A stretch of DNA of 64,000 nt from Dehalococcoidia bacterium (GCA_022824185.1 JAJEAU010000022.1:124001-188000); one strand, 5' to 3'; shown: positions 16,698 through 26,213, counted from the stretch's first letter. Translations and numbers: made by a program. Notes: a model not told the origin generated them from the letters alone.

Positions 16698-18462
16698 AGC
16701 GCCTGTTGATACTTACGCGGTGGCGATGAGCCAACAGACGCAGTACGCTATGTTGCGCGCCCGAGCGCGTCAATCGTGGGAGCGCTTAGTCAAAGGCGAC
16801 AAGCCTTGGGTACGCGTCGGTTTGGGAGCGTCGGGACAGGCCGCCGGCGCAGAGGATGTGTTCGAAGCTCTCAAGCCATACGGCTCGGATGGCAGTGGCC
16901 AGATAAACCTGTCATACGTCGGTGCTCACGGCTTGATGTACCTGGAAACAATAGTCGACGTGATGGTGCCCGATTCGAACCGGATTTTTCATGCCAATGT
17001 GACGCCGGAAATGATCCCCGATCTCATGGCCCACTACGTCGATGGTCGAGATCAGCATCCGTTGCACGAATCCGCTTGCGCGTATTCGGGTCACAGAGAC
17101 GCGATCACTGCCGACCTTCCCGACTGGAACCAATTGCAGCCGAATGCACTGCAGAAAAAGGTGTTGACGGCGAACTTCGGCAACATCGATCCGCACGACA
17201 TATTTCAGTACATCGCTCACGATGGATATTCCGCTCTAAACAAAGCGGTGTTGTCGATGACACCGGAAGAGGTTCTTGAAGAGGTGAAGACCTCGGGCCT
17301 TCGCGGACGAGGCGGCGCTGCCTTCCCTACGGGCCTCAAGTGGTCGTTCCTCGCGCCGAGCAAAGAACCTGTCAAATACGTCTTGTGCAACTGCGAGGAA
17401 GGCGACCCGGGGGCTTTCAACGACAAAGGCATATTGGAGAGCGATCCTCACCGATTGATCGAAGGATTGATCATCAACGGTTACGCCACGAACTCGACGC
17501 ACGGCGTAGTCTTTATTCGCCAGGGCCACGAGATTCCCATCGAGGCTACCCGTCACGCAATTGACCAGGCCTACGAGAACGGATTGCTGGGCGAGAACAT
17601 CCTCGGCTCAGATTTCTCATTCGACATGGAAGTGTCGTTGACTGGCGACTCCTACGTCGCTGGCGAAGAGACGGCGATGATGGAGGCGATAGAGGGCAAA
17701 CGTTCGACGCCACGTTACAAGCCGCCGTTTCCTGCGCAGGCTGGACTTTTCCAAAAGCCGACGAACATAAACAACGTCAAAACCATCGCCTACGTGCCCG
17801 GCATCGTCGCTGCCGGCGGGGACGATTTCAAAGGCATCGGCACCGAATCGTCGTCGGGGACAGCTCTCGTATGTCTTACAGGTCACATCAAGCGACCAGG
17901 GATGTACGAAGTGGAGATGGGCATGACCATCCGGCAGGTCTTGGAAGACATTGGTGGCGGCGTTAGCGATGGTTCCCAGCGCATCAAATTGTTGCAGACC
18001 GGTGGCCCGCTCGGCGGCGTTTTGGGAGAAGAGGCGTTCGACACGGAGATCGACTTCGATGCCATGGCGCAGGCGGGAGCGATCTTGGGCTCTGGCGGGA
18101 TCATCGTGGGCGACGAATCGACCGACGTCGTCGATCTGATCCGAAACCTCGTCGCGTTCAACCAGTTCGAGTCGTGCGGAAAGTGTTTCCCATGTCGCCT
18201 TGGCAACACGCACATGCTCGATGTCCTCGACAGGATGTGCAAAAACGAAGCGCGCCCCGGCGACATGAAGTTGCTTGAGACTGTAGGCAACAACATGAAG
18301 GTCGGTTCGCTCTGCGGTCACGGCCAACTCGGTTACAACCCGATCTCCTCGGCCATCACGTACTTTGAAGAGGAGTTTCAACAGCGCTTCGAAGGAGCAC
18401 TGGAGAAGTCGGGACCCTTCGGCGACGGATCGATGATATTGCCGAGTCGCACCCGACCCTGA
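16681..18462 (+). CDS. nuoF: NADH dehydrogenase-like NuoF / HoxF flavoprotein subunit
   Basis: 593 residues from the ATG at 16681, chosen for the AGGAG seven bases upstream. An N-terminal ferredoxin-like extension (about 1-130) precedes the NADH/FMN core: GRGGAAFPTGLKW, CNCEEGDPGAFNDK, YVAGEETAMMEAIEG. The C-terminal [4Fe-4S] motif is SCGKCFPCRLG with a distal Cys in GSLCGHGQ. The extension makes it more like HoxF/HydB or formate dehydrogenase FdsB than minimal NuoF of about 440 residues. It oxidises NADH (or reduces NAD) within the NuoEFG-like module. Confidence 0.93.
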   Translation: MVSRTEAPVDTYAVAMSQQTQYAMLRARARQSWERLVKGDKPWVRVGLGASGQAAGAEDVFEALKPYGSDGSGQINLSYVGAHGLMYLETIVDVMVPDSNRIFHANVTPEMIPDLMAHYVDGRDQHPLHESACAYSGHRDAITADLPDWNQLQPNALQKKVLTANFGNIDPHDIFQYIAHDGYSALNKAVLSMTPEEVLEEVKTSGLRGRGGAAFPTGLKWSFLAPSKEPVKYVLCNCEEGDPGAFNDKGILESDPHRLIEGLIINGYATNSTHGVVFIRQGHEIPIEATRHAIDQAYENGLLGENILGSDFSFDMEVSLTGDSYVAGEETAMMEAIEGKRSTPRYKPPFPAQAGLFQKPTNINNVKTIAYVPGIVAAGGDDFKGIGTESSSGTALVCLTGHIKRPGMYEVEMGMTIRQVLEDIGGGVSDGSQRIKLLQTGGPLGGVLGEEAFDTEIDFDAMAQAGAILGSGGIIVGDESTDVVDLIRNLVAFNQFESCGKCFPCRLGNTHMLDVLDRMCKNEARPGDMKLLETVGNNMKVGSLCGHGQLGYNPISSAITYFEEEFQQRFEGALEKSGPFGDGSMILPSRTRP

Positions 18463-18507
18463 AATGGAAACCGCGTCCCCAACAGACCCAAAGCGTTCAA
18501 GGTAGAT

Positions 18508-21234
18508 ATGCCTGACCCCATCCAATTCACGATCGACGGACAGCAAATCGAAGCTGAGCCCGGTCAGACCATTCTGCAAGCGGCGCTCGACGCCGGGATC
18601 TACATCCCGTACCTCTGCTACTTTCCGCACATGAAGCCCTACGGCGCATGCCGAACCTGCGTCGTCGACACCGAGGCGAACGGCAGAAAGATGACGCTGG
18701 CATCGTGTACCGCGACGCCGATGCCCGACATGGTGGTTGAGACTAACAACGAGTCGGTCAGCGATCTCCGCCGCGGCATCATCGAGCTTCTCATGTCGGA
18801 GCACCCGCACGGTTGTCTGACTTGCCATCGCATCGAGCTTTGCGGCCCTCAAGATGTGTGCCAACGGCACGTCGACGTAACCGACCGATGCACGATTTGC
18901 CCGAAAAACGAACGTTGCGAACTTAAAGACACAGTGCGCTCGGTCGAGTTGGATCTGCGAACACCACTTAACTACAACCGGCGAGACCTCCCGATCCACG
19001 CTGACGATCCGCTGTACGACCGCGACTACAACCTCTGCATCGTATGCGCCCGATGCGTTCGCGTCTGCGACGAGGTGCGTGGCGACTCAGCTTTAACCTT
19101 GGTGTCCCGATCGGGCGTATCGCTCGTCGGTACATCCCACGGCACGTCCTTGATGGAATCTGGCTGCGAATTTTGCGGCGCTTGCATCGACGTATGCCCG
19201 ACTGGAGCGTTGGTCGAACGGGAATACAAGTGGGAAAAAGCGTCTCGCCAGGTGACGACGACGTGCACCAACTGCGCTGTCGGTTGCCAGATGGTCGCCG
19301 AGATCAACCAGTTCGACAAGATCATCCGATTCCGCGCTGACGTCAACAGCGAGGTCAATCGCGGCCAGGCATGTTTCAAGGGCAAATTCGGGTACGACTA
19401 CGTGAACCATCGTTCGCGACTCAAGCGACCGTACTTCCGAAAGAGCGGCGTTCTGACAAATGCAGGCCTTGACGATGCGTTCGGCGCGGCGGCCGAAGCG
19501 TTGTCCAAATACGAACCGCACGAGATCGCAGTTATCGCATCCCCACGGGGCAGCAACGAAGACAATTTCATCGCCCAGAAGTTCGCCAGGCTAGCCCTGA
19601 AATCCAACAACATCGACCACGCGCACAACTTCATCGGGAATCTCACTGAGCACATCTCCGACCGCTGGGACGCTCAGCATACCAAGCGTCCGATCTGGGA
19701 CATCGAAAATGCGAACTCGGTGTTGGTTGTGTCGGGAAACCCGACCGAAGACCAAAATGTCTTGGCCGTCCCCGTGAAAAGAGCGGCCAAGCGTGGCGCC
19801 AAGATCGTCGTGATCGACCAGCGAGAGACCGAGTTGACGCGCTACGCCGATGTCTGGCTCCGACCGCGCATCGGCACCGCTCACATGGCCGTGATGGGGA
19901 TCATAAGGTCGACCTTCGACTCAACTCTCGAGCAGGGCGACTTCATACGTGACCGCACCTCGAATGCGGAAGAATTCAAAGCGGCTTTGTGGGACTACGA
20001 TCTGGGCCGCATCGCGACATATTGCGAAGTCGCCGTCGAAGAATTTGCCGAAGCCGCCGCCGCTCTGGCCAGTCACCGCGAGATGGCCGTGTTACTCGGT
20101 GCTGACACTGTTCCCCAAGTCCGACACGACGCGCTCGTAGATGCCGTGATGAACCTGCGCCTGCTGAACGGAACCGCCGACGGTCCCGGCCAAGGCGTTT
20201 ACCCGCTCTACTTTGGCGCCAATGCAAGAGGATCGCGACACATGGGTTGTCGTCCCTTGACCGCTGGATCTCGATTGGCAGCGCGGCTTTGCGACGCGTG
20301 GGGCGTTAATTTCCCCAAAGGCGAACCCAACAGTGTTACCGAGATGATCGCCGGGATGAAGAACGGCACGATCAAGGCCGCAGTCGTGATGGCTGACGGT
20401 ATCAACCCGACTGCGCGACAACTAACGGGATTGGTCGAATCGCTAGGCTCTCTGGAAACGTTGATCGTGTCGTCCGTGTTCGACAACGACATTACGGCAA
20501 AGGCGGACATAGTGTTCCCGGCGGCACCATTTTCGGAGCAAACTTCGACGGTGACTAATCTGGTGTCGCAAGTCCAACTTGTTCGGAAAGCGAGCGATTC
20601 TAGGTTCGACGAATTAGCCGGGTGGCAAGTTTTCTGCCGTCTCGCCCAGGCCATGGGCAGAGAGGGATTCGCATACGAATCGGCCAGCGAGATCTTCGAC
20701 GCTATCGCCACCACCATCCCCGATTACAAAGGATTGAACTACGACGCGCTCGAAAACGGTGGCGCATTAACGAAGACGCAGTCTGACGGCAACGAGACCA
20801 AATCGGATTTCGAAATCACGAAGCCTGACTTCTCCCAATACTCCCGCGACGGTTTCTACTTCGCCCCCGGTCGAGTCCTTCACCAACCTGACCGTGAAAC
20901 TACACTCGGCGAACGAGACTATCTCAACGTAATCGACCGCGTCGAATTGATCGAACTTCACCCAGACGATTTCGAGACTCTGGGCATCAGCGAAGGCGAC
21001 ACAGTGGCAGTCAGAGACGATCGAGGCGATGTCGTGGCGGAAGGTGTCGCAACAGTCTCAGACCATGCCTTGCATGGCATTGTCCAAACTACAACGTTGT
21101 TTGCAGAACTGGCGACCTATATGGAAGAGTGCGAGTATCCTGACGCATCGCCAACAGTACCTGGTCTCGATGTTCGACGCGTTACTGTTGAGGTGGTTTC
21201 CAAAGTACAGGAACGCGAACTCGCGACAGTCTGA
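18508..21234 (+). CDS. nuoG: NuoG / FdhA-like iron-sulfur molybdopterin-oxidoreductase-fold subunit, apparently lacking the Mo ligand
   Basis: 908 residues. The N-terminus is a [2Fe-2S] ferredoxin domain (YLCYFPHMKPYGACRTC), then the His/Cys cluster region (HPHGCLTCHRIELC, CTICPKNERC), then two [4Fe-4S] motifs (CIVCARCVRVC, CEFCGACIDVCP). The molybdopterin fold begins at CTNCAVGCQM. Where formate dehydrogenases have Cys or Sec as Mo ligand (after the NNxDH element), this protein reads NNIDHAHNFIGNL with no Cys, so formate oxidation is unlikely and a NuoG-like structural or electron-transfer role fits. A C-terminal MopB barrel is present. It is the last gene of the three-subunit operon; no membrane subunits follow. 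Confidence 0.88.
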   Translation: MPDPIQFTIDGQQIEAEPGQTILQAALDAGIYIPYLCYFPHMKPYGACRTCVVDTEANGRKMTLASCTATPMPDMVVETNNESVSDLRRGIIELLMSEHPHGCLTCHRIELCGPQDVCQRHVDVTDRCTICPKNERCELKDTVRSVELDLRTPLNYNRRDLPIHADDPLYDRDYNLCIVCARCVRVCDEVRGDSALTLVSRSGVSLVGTSHGTSLMESGCEFCGACIDVCPTGALVEREYKWEKASRQVTTTCTNCAVGCQMVAEINQFDKIIRFRADVNSEVNRGQACFKGKFGYDYVNHRSRLKRPYFRKSGVLTNAGLDDAFGAAAEALSKYEPHEIAVIASPRGSNEDNFIAQKFARLALKSNNIDHAHNFIGNLTEHISDRWDAQHTKRPIWDIENANSVLVVSGNPTEDQNVLAVPVKRAAKRGAKIVVIDQRETELTRYADVWLRPRIGTAHMAVMGIIRSTFDSTLEQGDFIRDRTSNAEEFKAALWDYDLGRIATYCEVAVEEFAEAAAALASHREMAVLLGADTVPQVRHDALVDAVMNLRLLNGTADGPGQGVYPLYFGANARGSRHMGCRPLTAGSRLAARLCDAWGVNFPKGEPNSVTEMIAGMKNGTIKAAVVMADGINPTARQLTGLVESLGSLETLIVSSVFDNDITAKADIVFPAAPFSEQTSTVTNLVSQVQLVRKASDSRFDELAGWQVFCRLAQAMGREGFAYESASEIFDAIATTIPDYKGLNYDALENGGALTKTQSDGNETKSDFEITKPDFSQYSRDGFYFAPGRVLHQPDRETTLGERDYLNVIDRVELIELHPDDFETLGISEGDTVAVRDDRGDVVAEGVATVSDHALHGIVQTTTLFAELATYMEECEYPDASPTVPGLDVRRVTVEVVSKVQERELATV

Positions 21235-21370
21235 TGATCTCGCCGCATTCGACCACAGAAAAAAGGTGCCACGATTTCGGGTGTTAACATCCAAAGAACA
21301 CGGCGTTTTTCTTTTTAGGAAGTTGCGCTTAGGAAGTGACGCATAAAAACACAGAAACGGAGCTCAAGTA

Positions 21371-21706
21371 ATGGCAAGCCCTATTGATGTAAACGATTCC
21401 GATTTCCAGTCTGAAGTTCTTTCCGCTGACGTCCCTGTTCTTGTCGATTTCTGGGCCGAATGGTGCGGACCTTGCAAGATGGTCGCCCCGGTCGTTGAGA
21501 AGCTGGCTAACGATTACGATGGCGTGGTGAAGTTCGCGAAAGTCGATGTTGACCAAAACCCCGGCCTGTCAGGCACGTATGGGGTTAGAAGTATCCCAAC
21601 CCTGCTTATCTTCAAAGACGGCAGTCCCGTTGAACAGGTCGTCGGTGCAGTCCCTGAGTCGGTCTTGAAGGAAAAACTCCAAGGCGTGCTTCAGATGGCC
21701 GCCTGA
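21371..21706 (+). CDS. trxA: Thioredoxin
   Basis: 111 residues with FWAEWCGPCKMVAP as the redox centre and the cis-Pro loop GVRSIPTLLIFKDG. GGAG sits about ten bases before the ATG. This is a standard cytoplasmic thioredoxin-fold disulfide reductase. It lies between the NuoEFG-like module and tRNA-Sec and ends at a strong terminator. Confidence 0.96.
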   Translation: MASPIDVNDSDFQSEVLSADVPVLVDFWAEWCGPCKMVAPVVEKLANDYDGVVKFAKVDVDQNPGLSGTYGVRSIPTLLIFKDGSPVEQVVGAVPESVLKEKLQGVLQMAA

Positions 21707-21737
21707 TCGACCTTAGCAATGAATCGAAATGCAATTA

Positions 21738-21763
21738 GGGCGGTTGGTTAAACCGCCCTTTTT
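21738..21763 (+). terminator. Rho-independent terminator after trxA
   Basis: GGGCGGTT at 21738-21745 pairs perfectly with AACCGCCC at 21751-21758 across a five-base loop and is followed by TTTTTG. It separates trxA from the tRNA-Sec gene. Confidence 0.9.
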
Positions 21764-21806
21764 GTTTGCTTCGATGCATTGAACGATTTTCGGTAATCTA
21801 TGGCTT

Positions 21807-21812
21807 TAATAT
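21807..21812 (+). promoter_or_regulatory. Likely -10 box for the tRNA-Sec gene
   Basis: TAATAT lies 20 bases before the first base of the tRNA. No good -35 is seen at 16-18 bases; TTGAAC at 21779 is too far (22 bases). Confidence 0.4.
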
Positions 21813-21831
21813 CTTGAGTCAGTAAAGACGT

Positions 21832-21929
21832 GGGAGTGGATGGGTCCCGGTGGGCTCCTCGGACTTCAAATCCGCTGGCGTGCGCCCTTCGGTGTGCGCG
21901 GAGGGTTCGACTCCCTTGCACTCCCGCCA
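21832..21929 (+). tRNA. selC: tRNA-Sec (anticodon TCA)
   Basis: 98 bases including an encoded GCCA end. The acceptor strands GGGAGTG and CACTCCC pair fully. The anticodon loop CTTCAAA carries TCA at 21866-21868 within GGACTTCAAATCC, the same core as known bacterial selC. The extra arm is long: GCGTGCGC pairs with GTGTGCGC around CCTTCG. The T arm is GAGGGTTCGACTCCCTT. The large size, TCA anticodon and long arm are diagnostic of selenocysteine tRNA. It implies the genome decodes some TGA codons as Sec; selA, selB and selD are not in this window. Confidence 0.95.
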
Positions 21930-21980
21930 ACATAATCGGTCGATGCAATCTAAATCCCGATCGTAAAGAGGAGAATCCCA

Positions 21981-22973
21981 ATGCGATACGCAATGCTGGG
22001 CAATACCGGTATCGAGGTGTCAAGAATGGCGTTAGGTTGCTGGCCATTCGCAGGTGGACGCGTATGGGGACCTCAAGACGACGACGATTCGATCAACGCA
22101 GTCCACGCGTCTCTCGATGCCGGCGTCACCTTCTTCGATACAGCGGAAGGCTACGCTGACGACTCCAACTCGGAGGAGGTTTTGGGCCGAGCACTCGAAG
22201 GTCGACGCGACGAAGCCGTTATCGCAACCAAGATCGGGAACGCGAATCTCCACCCCTCAACGGTCGCAGAACACTGCGACGCCAGCCTGCGACGTCTTCA
22301 GACCGATTACATCGACCTCTACCAGATCCACTGGCCGAATCACGATGTGCCGATCGAGGACACGATGACGGAGTTATTGAAACTCCAGAACAGCGGCAAA
22401 GTGCGGGCGCTCGGAGTCTGCAATTTCGGCGTGCGCGACCTAACCGACATCCTCGAATGCGGTGCCATCGTAACGAACCAACTCCCTTACAACCTCCTTT
22501 GGCGCGCTCTGGAATTCGCGATCAAGCCAACGTGCGTTGCCAACGATGTGGGCATCATCTGCTACAGCCCGTTGCAGCAAGGGCTCTTGACGGGTCGCTA
22601 CGCTACCGCAGACGAAGTCCCACCGGGCCTGTCCCGCACCCGACATTTCAGCAAAGATCGGGAACAGGCGATCCACGGCGAAGAAGGGTGCGAGGCTGAG
22701 ACGTTCGCTGCGATTGCTTCCGTATTGAAGATCGCACAGGATGTCGGAGAACACCCGGCCAAAATTGCGTTGGCTTGGCTGTTGGCACAAGAAGGCGTCA
22801 CCAGCCTGCTTGTCGGTGCTCGCAACGCGGACGAAGTTGCGCTAAACACTCCGACGTTCGACTACGACCTGCCTTCGGATGTAGACGACGCTCTGATTGC
22901 AGCCACCGACGGATTGAAGCAGATATTAGGCGAGAACGCCGATTTCTGGCAATCGCCCAGCAGGATGCGCTAG
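21981..22973 (+). CDS. Aldo/keto reductase
   Basis: 330 residues from an ATG with AAAGAGGAG upstream. The (beta/alpha)8 AKR signatures are present: GLGCWPF-like start (MALGCWPF), FFDTAEGYADDSNSEEVLG (Asp and Tyr of the tetrad), the Lys in VIATKIG, the His in YQIHWPN, and the late NADPH site VTSLLVGARNADEV. It resembles bacterial AKR families acting on sugars or small aldehydes (YhdN/MocA-like). It stands alone between tRNA-Sec and the 2-oxoglutarate dehydrogenase operon. Confidence 0.92.
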   Translation: MRYAMLGNTGIEVSRMALGCWPFAGGRVWGPQDDDDSINAVHASLDAGVTFFDTAEGYADDSNSEEVLGRALEGRRDEAVIATKIGNANLHPSTVAEHCDASLRRLQTDYIDLYQIHWPNHDVPIEDTMTELLKLQNSGKVRALGVCNFGVRDLTDILECGAIVTNQLPYNLLWRALEFAIKPTCVANDVGIICYSPLQQGLLTGRYATADEVPPGLSRTRHFSKDREQAIHGEEGCEAETFAAIASVLKIAQDVGEHPAKIALAWLLAQEGVTSLLVGARNADEVALNTPTFDYDLPSDVDDALIAATDGLKQILGENADFWQSPSRMR

Positions 22974-23019
22974 TCCCCAGATACGCTCAGCGCCCAAGCT
23001 CGTATCTCGATAGTGGATA

Positions 23020-23048
23020 TTGGGCTGGGTAAACTGCGACAATATATA
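23020..23048 (+). promoter_or_regulatory. Promoter of the 2-oxoglutarate dehydrogenase operon
   Basis: TTGGGC at 23020-23025 and TATATA at 23043-23048 with a 17-base spacer, leaving a leader of about 55 bases before the ATG at 23112. Confidence 0.6.
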
Positions 23049-23071
23049 GGTAAAGGGAGGGAAGCTGAGGA

Positions 23072-23102
23072 GAGATTCGTCGGAATCTCGTAAAAATCCG
23101 AC
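23072..23102 (+). promoter_or_regulatory. Two mutually exclusive hairpins in the sucA leader
   Basis: GAGATTC (23072-23078) pairs with GAATCTC (23083-23089). Alternatively GTCGGA (23079-23084) pairs with TCCGAC (23097-23102), which uses the loop and 3' arm of the first hairpin. The second structure ends nine bases before the start codon. This geometry fits a conformational switch, but no ligand or terminator is seen. Confidence 0.35.
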
Positions 23103-23111
23103 AAACCGCCA

Positions 23112-26100
23112 ATGACTCAGAAATCCGACAGGCAAATCAGCGAAAACGCAAATGAATCCCTTTACGGGATATTTGCTGGTTTCAATGAAGCTTATGCTTC
23201 CAGCATATTGTCGGGCGACGAAACCGCGTTCGGCACAGACGGTACGAACGGGGTCGAAACCGATCTGGAGTACTCGGGCCTCCTCATGGATCCCGAATTC
23301 GAAGTCGAGTTCGCGCCCGGGGTCAACGGCCATGAAGAAGATGTGTCTGCCGACGAAGTCGACGTCGCGATCGTTGATCAGCATCCCGACGTGGAAGAGC
23401 CCGAAACCGAAGTCGAGATCGCTGCAGAGGAACCCGCCGCCGAAGTCGATTCCGAATCCCCTGCCGCCAGCGATCCCGTCGCGTCAGCGCCGCCAATCAG
23501 TACGAGCACCATCGCCGACTCCGAGATTTCCGTTGACCAGATCGTCCGGGTTGAGCGATTGATAAGCGCGATCAGGGAAGATGGGCATCACGCCGCGGAT
23601 TTGGATCCGTTGGGAATGATGCCACGCTCTGACGAACACTTGCGACCAGAGAGTTTCGGCGTATTGCCCGAAACGCTCGCCGCATCATCCTTCCATCTGG
23701 CCGAAACTAACGACGAGATACGCCCCTGGTTGGCCAAGCCGACTATTGGCGAAGCAATCGAGGAGTTGAAGTCCAACTACTGCGACACCATCGGTTACGA
23801 GTTCGACCACGTTCACAGCGTCAGCGAACGCAGATGGTTGCAGGACCAAGTCGAAAACCAGGCCAACCTGCAATACATGACCGATTCGCAGAAACGGTTC
23901 CAACTTGAACTCCTCACCAAAGTCGAAGGCTTCGAGAAGTTCCTCCACGCAACCTTCCCGGGCAAACGCTGGTACGGACTCGAAGGACTCGATGCGCTGA
24001 TCCCATTGATCGACCAGATCGTCCTGCAATCTGCGTTCAACGTCAAACAAATCGTGATGGGAATGCCACATCGAGGCAGACTAAACGTTTTGGCCCATCT
24101 GCTCGAGCAACCATACGAATCATTGCTCACAGGATTCTTGGAGGGTAGATTCGCCCATTTGGCAGCGATGGAGGCCGCCGGATGGATGACCGACGTCAAA
24201 TACCACCTGGGTTCGCGGGCCGACGTCGATATCAACCAAGACGGCACAACCGACATCACATTGCGCCTCCTTCCGAACCCCAGCCACTTGGAGATGGTCG
24301 ATCCAGTAGTCTTGGGAGCCGTCAGGGCCGCTCAGGATGCGGCTGCCGAATTCGACGACCCCCATCTCGAATCGATGGCCCTGCTTATCCACGGCGACGC
24401 CGCATTTGCAGGACAAGGGGTGGTCGCCGAATCCCTCAACTTGGCAAACCTAGAGGGATACTCAGTCGGCGGCGCGATCCACGTCATCGCCAACAATCAG
24501 TTGGGTTTCACCACTGAGTCCGATGAGAGCTACTCGGGACAATACTGCTCGGATATCGCACGAGGATACGAAATACCCGTCGTCCACGTGAATGCCGAAG
24601 ATATCGAAGCCTGCGCCGCAGTTGCCAAGATGGCCGTGTCCTACCGTTTACGCTTCCGAAAAGAGTTCGTCATCGACCTCGTCGGTTACCGTCGTCATGG
24701 GCACAACGAAAACGATGACCCTGGCTTCACCCAGCCTGTCATCTACAACGCCATTCAGAATCATCCGACCCTGCGCGAACAATGGGTTGATCGACTTGTC
24801 GAGGAGGAGGTTATCTCCGAACGGGAAGGTGACGCGTACGTCGCCGCCAACCTCGAAGACCTGAGCAGGGCGATGAAAAACGTCGACGCATCTGGCGCCG
24901 GAACCGTGCGTCAGGAACCTCCCGATTTGGGACTTACCCCCGAACCTATGCAGGGCGAAGATTATGTCGAGGTGTCTGTCGACGAAGAGGACCTCGTCCA
25001 ACTGAACGAACAGATCAGCACAATCCCGAGCGACTTCAAACTGCACCCGACAATCGCCCGCGTTTTCGCTCGACGTGCCGAAGCTCTCACCAACCGAGAA
25101 CCGGCCATCGATTGGGCGCACGCGGAAGCTCTGGCAATTGCCTCGGTCTTGAAAGACGGCGTCGCAGTGCGTCTGACCGGACAGGACTGCGCTCGAGGCA
25201 CCTTCAGCCACCGACACGCTGTAGTCTGGGAAAACGGTTCGGGCGAAAGATTCGCGCCGCTACAAACCATTGATGGGGCAAAATTCGCGGTCTACAACAG
25301 TCCACTCTCCGAAGCTGGTCCGGTGGGATTCGAACACGGTTACAGCGTGTTCTCCGAGTCTTCCCTAGTGCTTTGGGAAGCTCAGTTCGGCGATTTCGTC
25401 AACAACGCCCAAGGGGTCATCGATGAAATGATCGTTTCCGCACGCGAGAAGTGGGGACAACGATCCAACTTGGTCCTGCTCTTGCCCCATGGCTATGAAG
25501 GCCAAGGTCCGAACCACTCACACGCGCACCTCGAACGCTTCCTCGACCTGGCCTCAAGCGGCAACATGCGAATCGCCAACCCAACAACCGCCGCGCAATA
25601 TTTCCATCTTCTCCGGACGCAAGCGGCTCTCCTAGCCGAACCCGAAAGAGCACGCCCTTTGGTGGTAATGACTCCCAAGAGCCTGTTGCGCCATCCGATG
25701 GCGATGTCTTCAGTATCCGACCTGTCGGCAGGCAAATTCCGCCCGATCCGCAGATTCGCATTATCGGAGGCCGACCCAGAAAGAGTCCGTCGCGTCGTCC
25801 TCTGCAGCGGTAAAGTGTTCGTCGACTTGGCAACTCATCCAAACATCGGCGAAGTCCAAGACATCGGCGTGATCGTGCTGGAAGAACTCTACCCGTTCCC
25901 TGAAGAACTCCTCCTAGAAGCCTTCGCTACGTTCCCGAACTATGAAGACGTGGTTTGGCTCCAGGAAGAGCCGCGCAACCGCGGGGCATGGGACTTCGTG
26001 AGGACGCCAATAGCCTCCGTCGTAAAGACAGGAGTGCGTTACATCGGACGACCGCGCAGCCCTAGCCCTGCATCGGGTTCGAACTGGTTGCACCGACGCC

Positions 26101-26150
26101 AACAAGACAGGCTCATACGAATAGCGCTGAAACTCGACGACGAGATTTAG
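23112..26150 (+). CDS. sucA: 2-oxoglutarate dehydrogenase E1 component
   Basis: 1012 residues. An N-terminal segment (about 10-35, FAGFNEAYASSIL) resembles the E1o E2-binding region. A long acidic, Ala/Pro-rich stretch (about 45-135) is not typical of the family. The ThDP core follows: MGMPHRGRLNVLAHLLEQPYESLLTGFLEG, GDAAFAGQGVVAESLNLANL and YRRHGHNENDDPGFTQP. The C-terminal half includes EHGYSVFSESSLVLWEAQFGDF and PHGYEGQGPNHSHAHLERFL. It decarboxylates 2-oxoglutarate in the TCA cycle. The E2 gene follows after 63 bases. Confidence 0.95.
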   Translation: MTQKSDRQISENANESLYGIFAGFNEAYASSILSGDETAFGTDGTNGVETDLEYSGLLMDPEFEVEFAPGVNGHEEDVSADEVDVAIVDQHPDVEEPETEVEIAAEEPAAEVDSESPAASDPVASAPPISTSTIADSEISVDQIVRVERLISAIREDGHHAADLDPLGMMPRSDEHLRPESFGVLPETLAASSFHLAETNDEIRPWLAKPTIGEAIEELKSNYCDTIGYEFDHVHSVSERRWLQDQVENQANLQYMTDSQKRFQLELLTKVEGFEKFLHATFPGKRWYGLEGLDALIPLIDQIVLQSAFNVKQIVMGMPHRGRLNVLAHLLEQPYESLLTGFLEGRFAHLAAMEAAGWMTDVKYHLGSRADVDINQDGTTDITLRLLPNPSHLEMVDPVVLGAVRAAQDAAAEFDDPHLESMALLIHGDAAFAGQGVVAESLNLANLEGYSVGGAIHVIANNQLGFTTESDESYSGQYCSDIARGYEIPVVHVNAEDIEACAAVAKMAVSYRLRFRKEFVIDLVGYRRHGHNENDDPGFTQPVIYNAIQNHPTLREQWVDRLVEEEVISEREGDAYVAANLEDLSRAMKNVDASGAGTVRQEPPDLGLTPEPMQGEDYVEVSVDEEDLVQLNEQISTIPSDFKLHPTIARVFARRAEALTNREPAIDWAHAEALAIASVLKDGVAVRLTGQDCARGTFSHRHAVVWENGSGERFAPLQTIDGAKFAVYNSPLSEAGPVGFEHGYSVFSESSLVLWEAQFGDFVNNAQGVIDEMIVSAREKWGQRSNLVLLLPHGYEGQGPNHSHAHLERFLDLASSGNMRIANPTTAAQYFHLLRTQAALLAEPERARPLVVMTPKSLLRHPMAMSSVSDLSAGKFRPIRRFALSEADPERVRRVVLCSGKVFVDLATHPNIGEVQDIGVIVLEELYPFPEELLLEAFATFPNYEDVVWLQEEPRNRGAWDFVRTPIASVVKTGVRYIGRPRSPSPASGSNWLHRRQQDRLIRIALKLDDEI

Positions 26151-26213
26151 CCCTCAAGCAGCGGGACCCAAGGTAACGAACGCAAACGTCGTTTCGGACA
26201 GGAAATCAGATAC

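Noticed and set aside
17617-18999. 460-codon open frame on the minus strand
   Set aside because: It is a shadow of nuoF/nuoG, whose protein families are certain; its product shows no recognisable motif.
18508-21234. NAD-dependent formate dehydrogenase alpha subunit
   Set aside because: The Mo-ligating Cys/Sec position is absent, which argues against formate oxidation.
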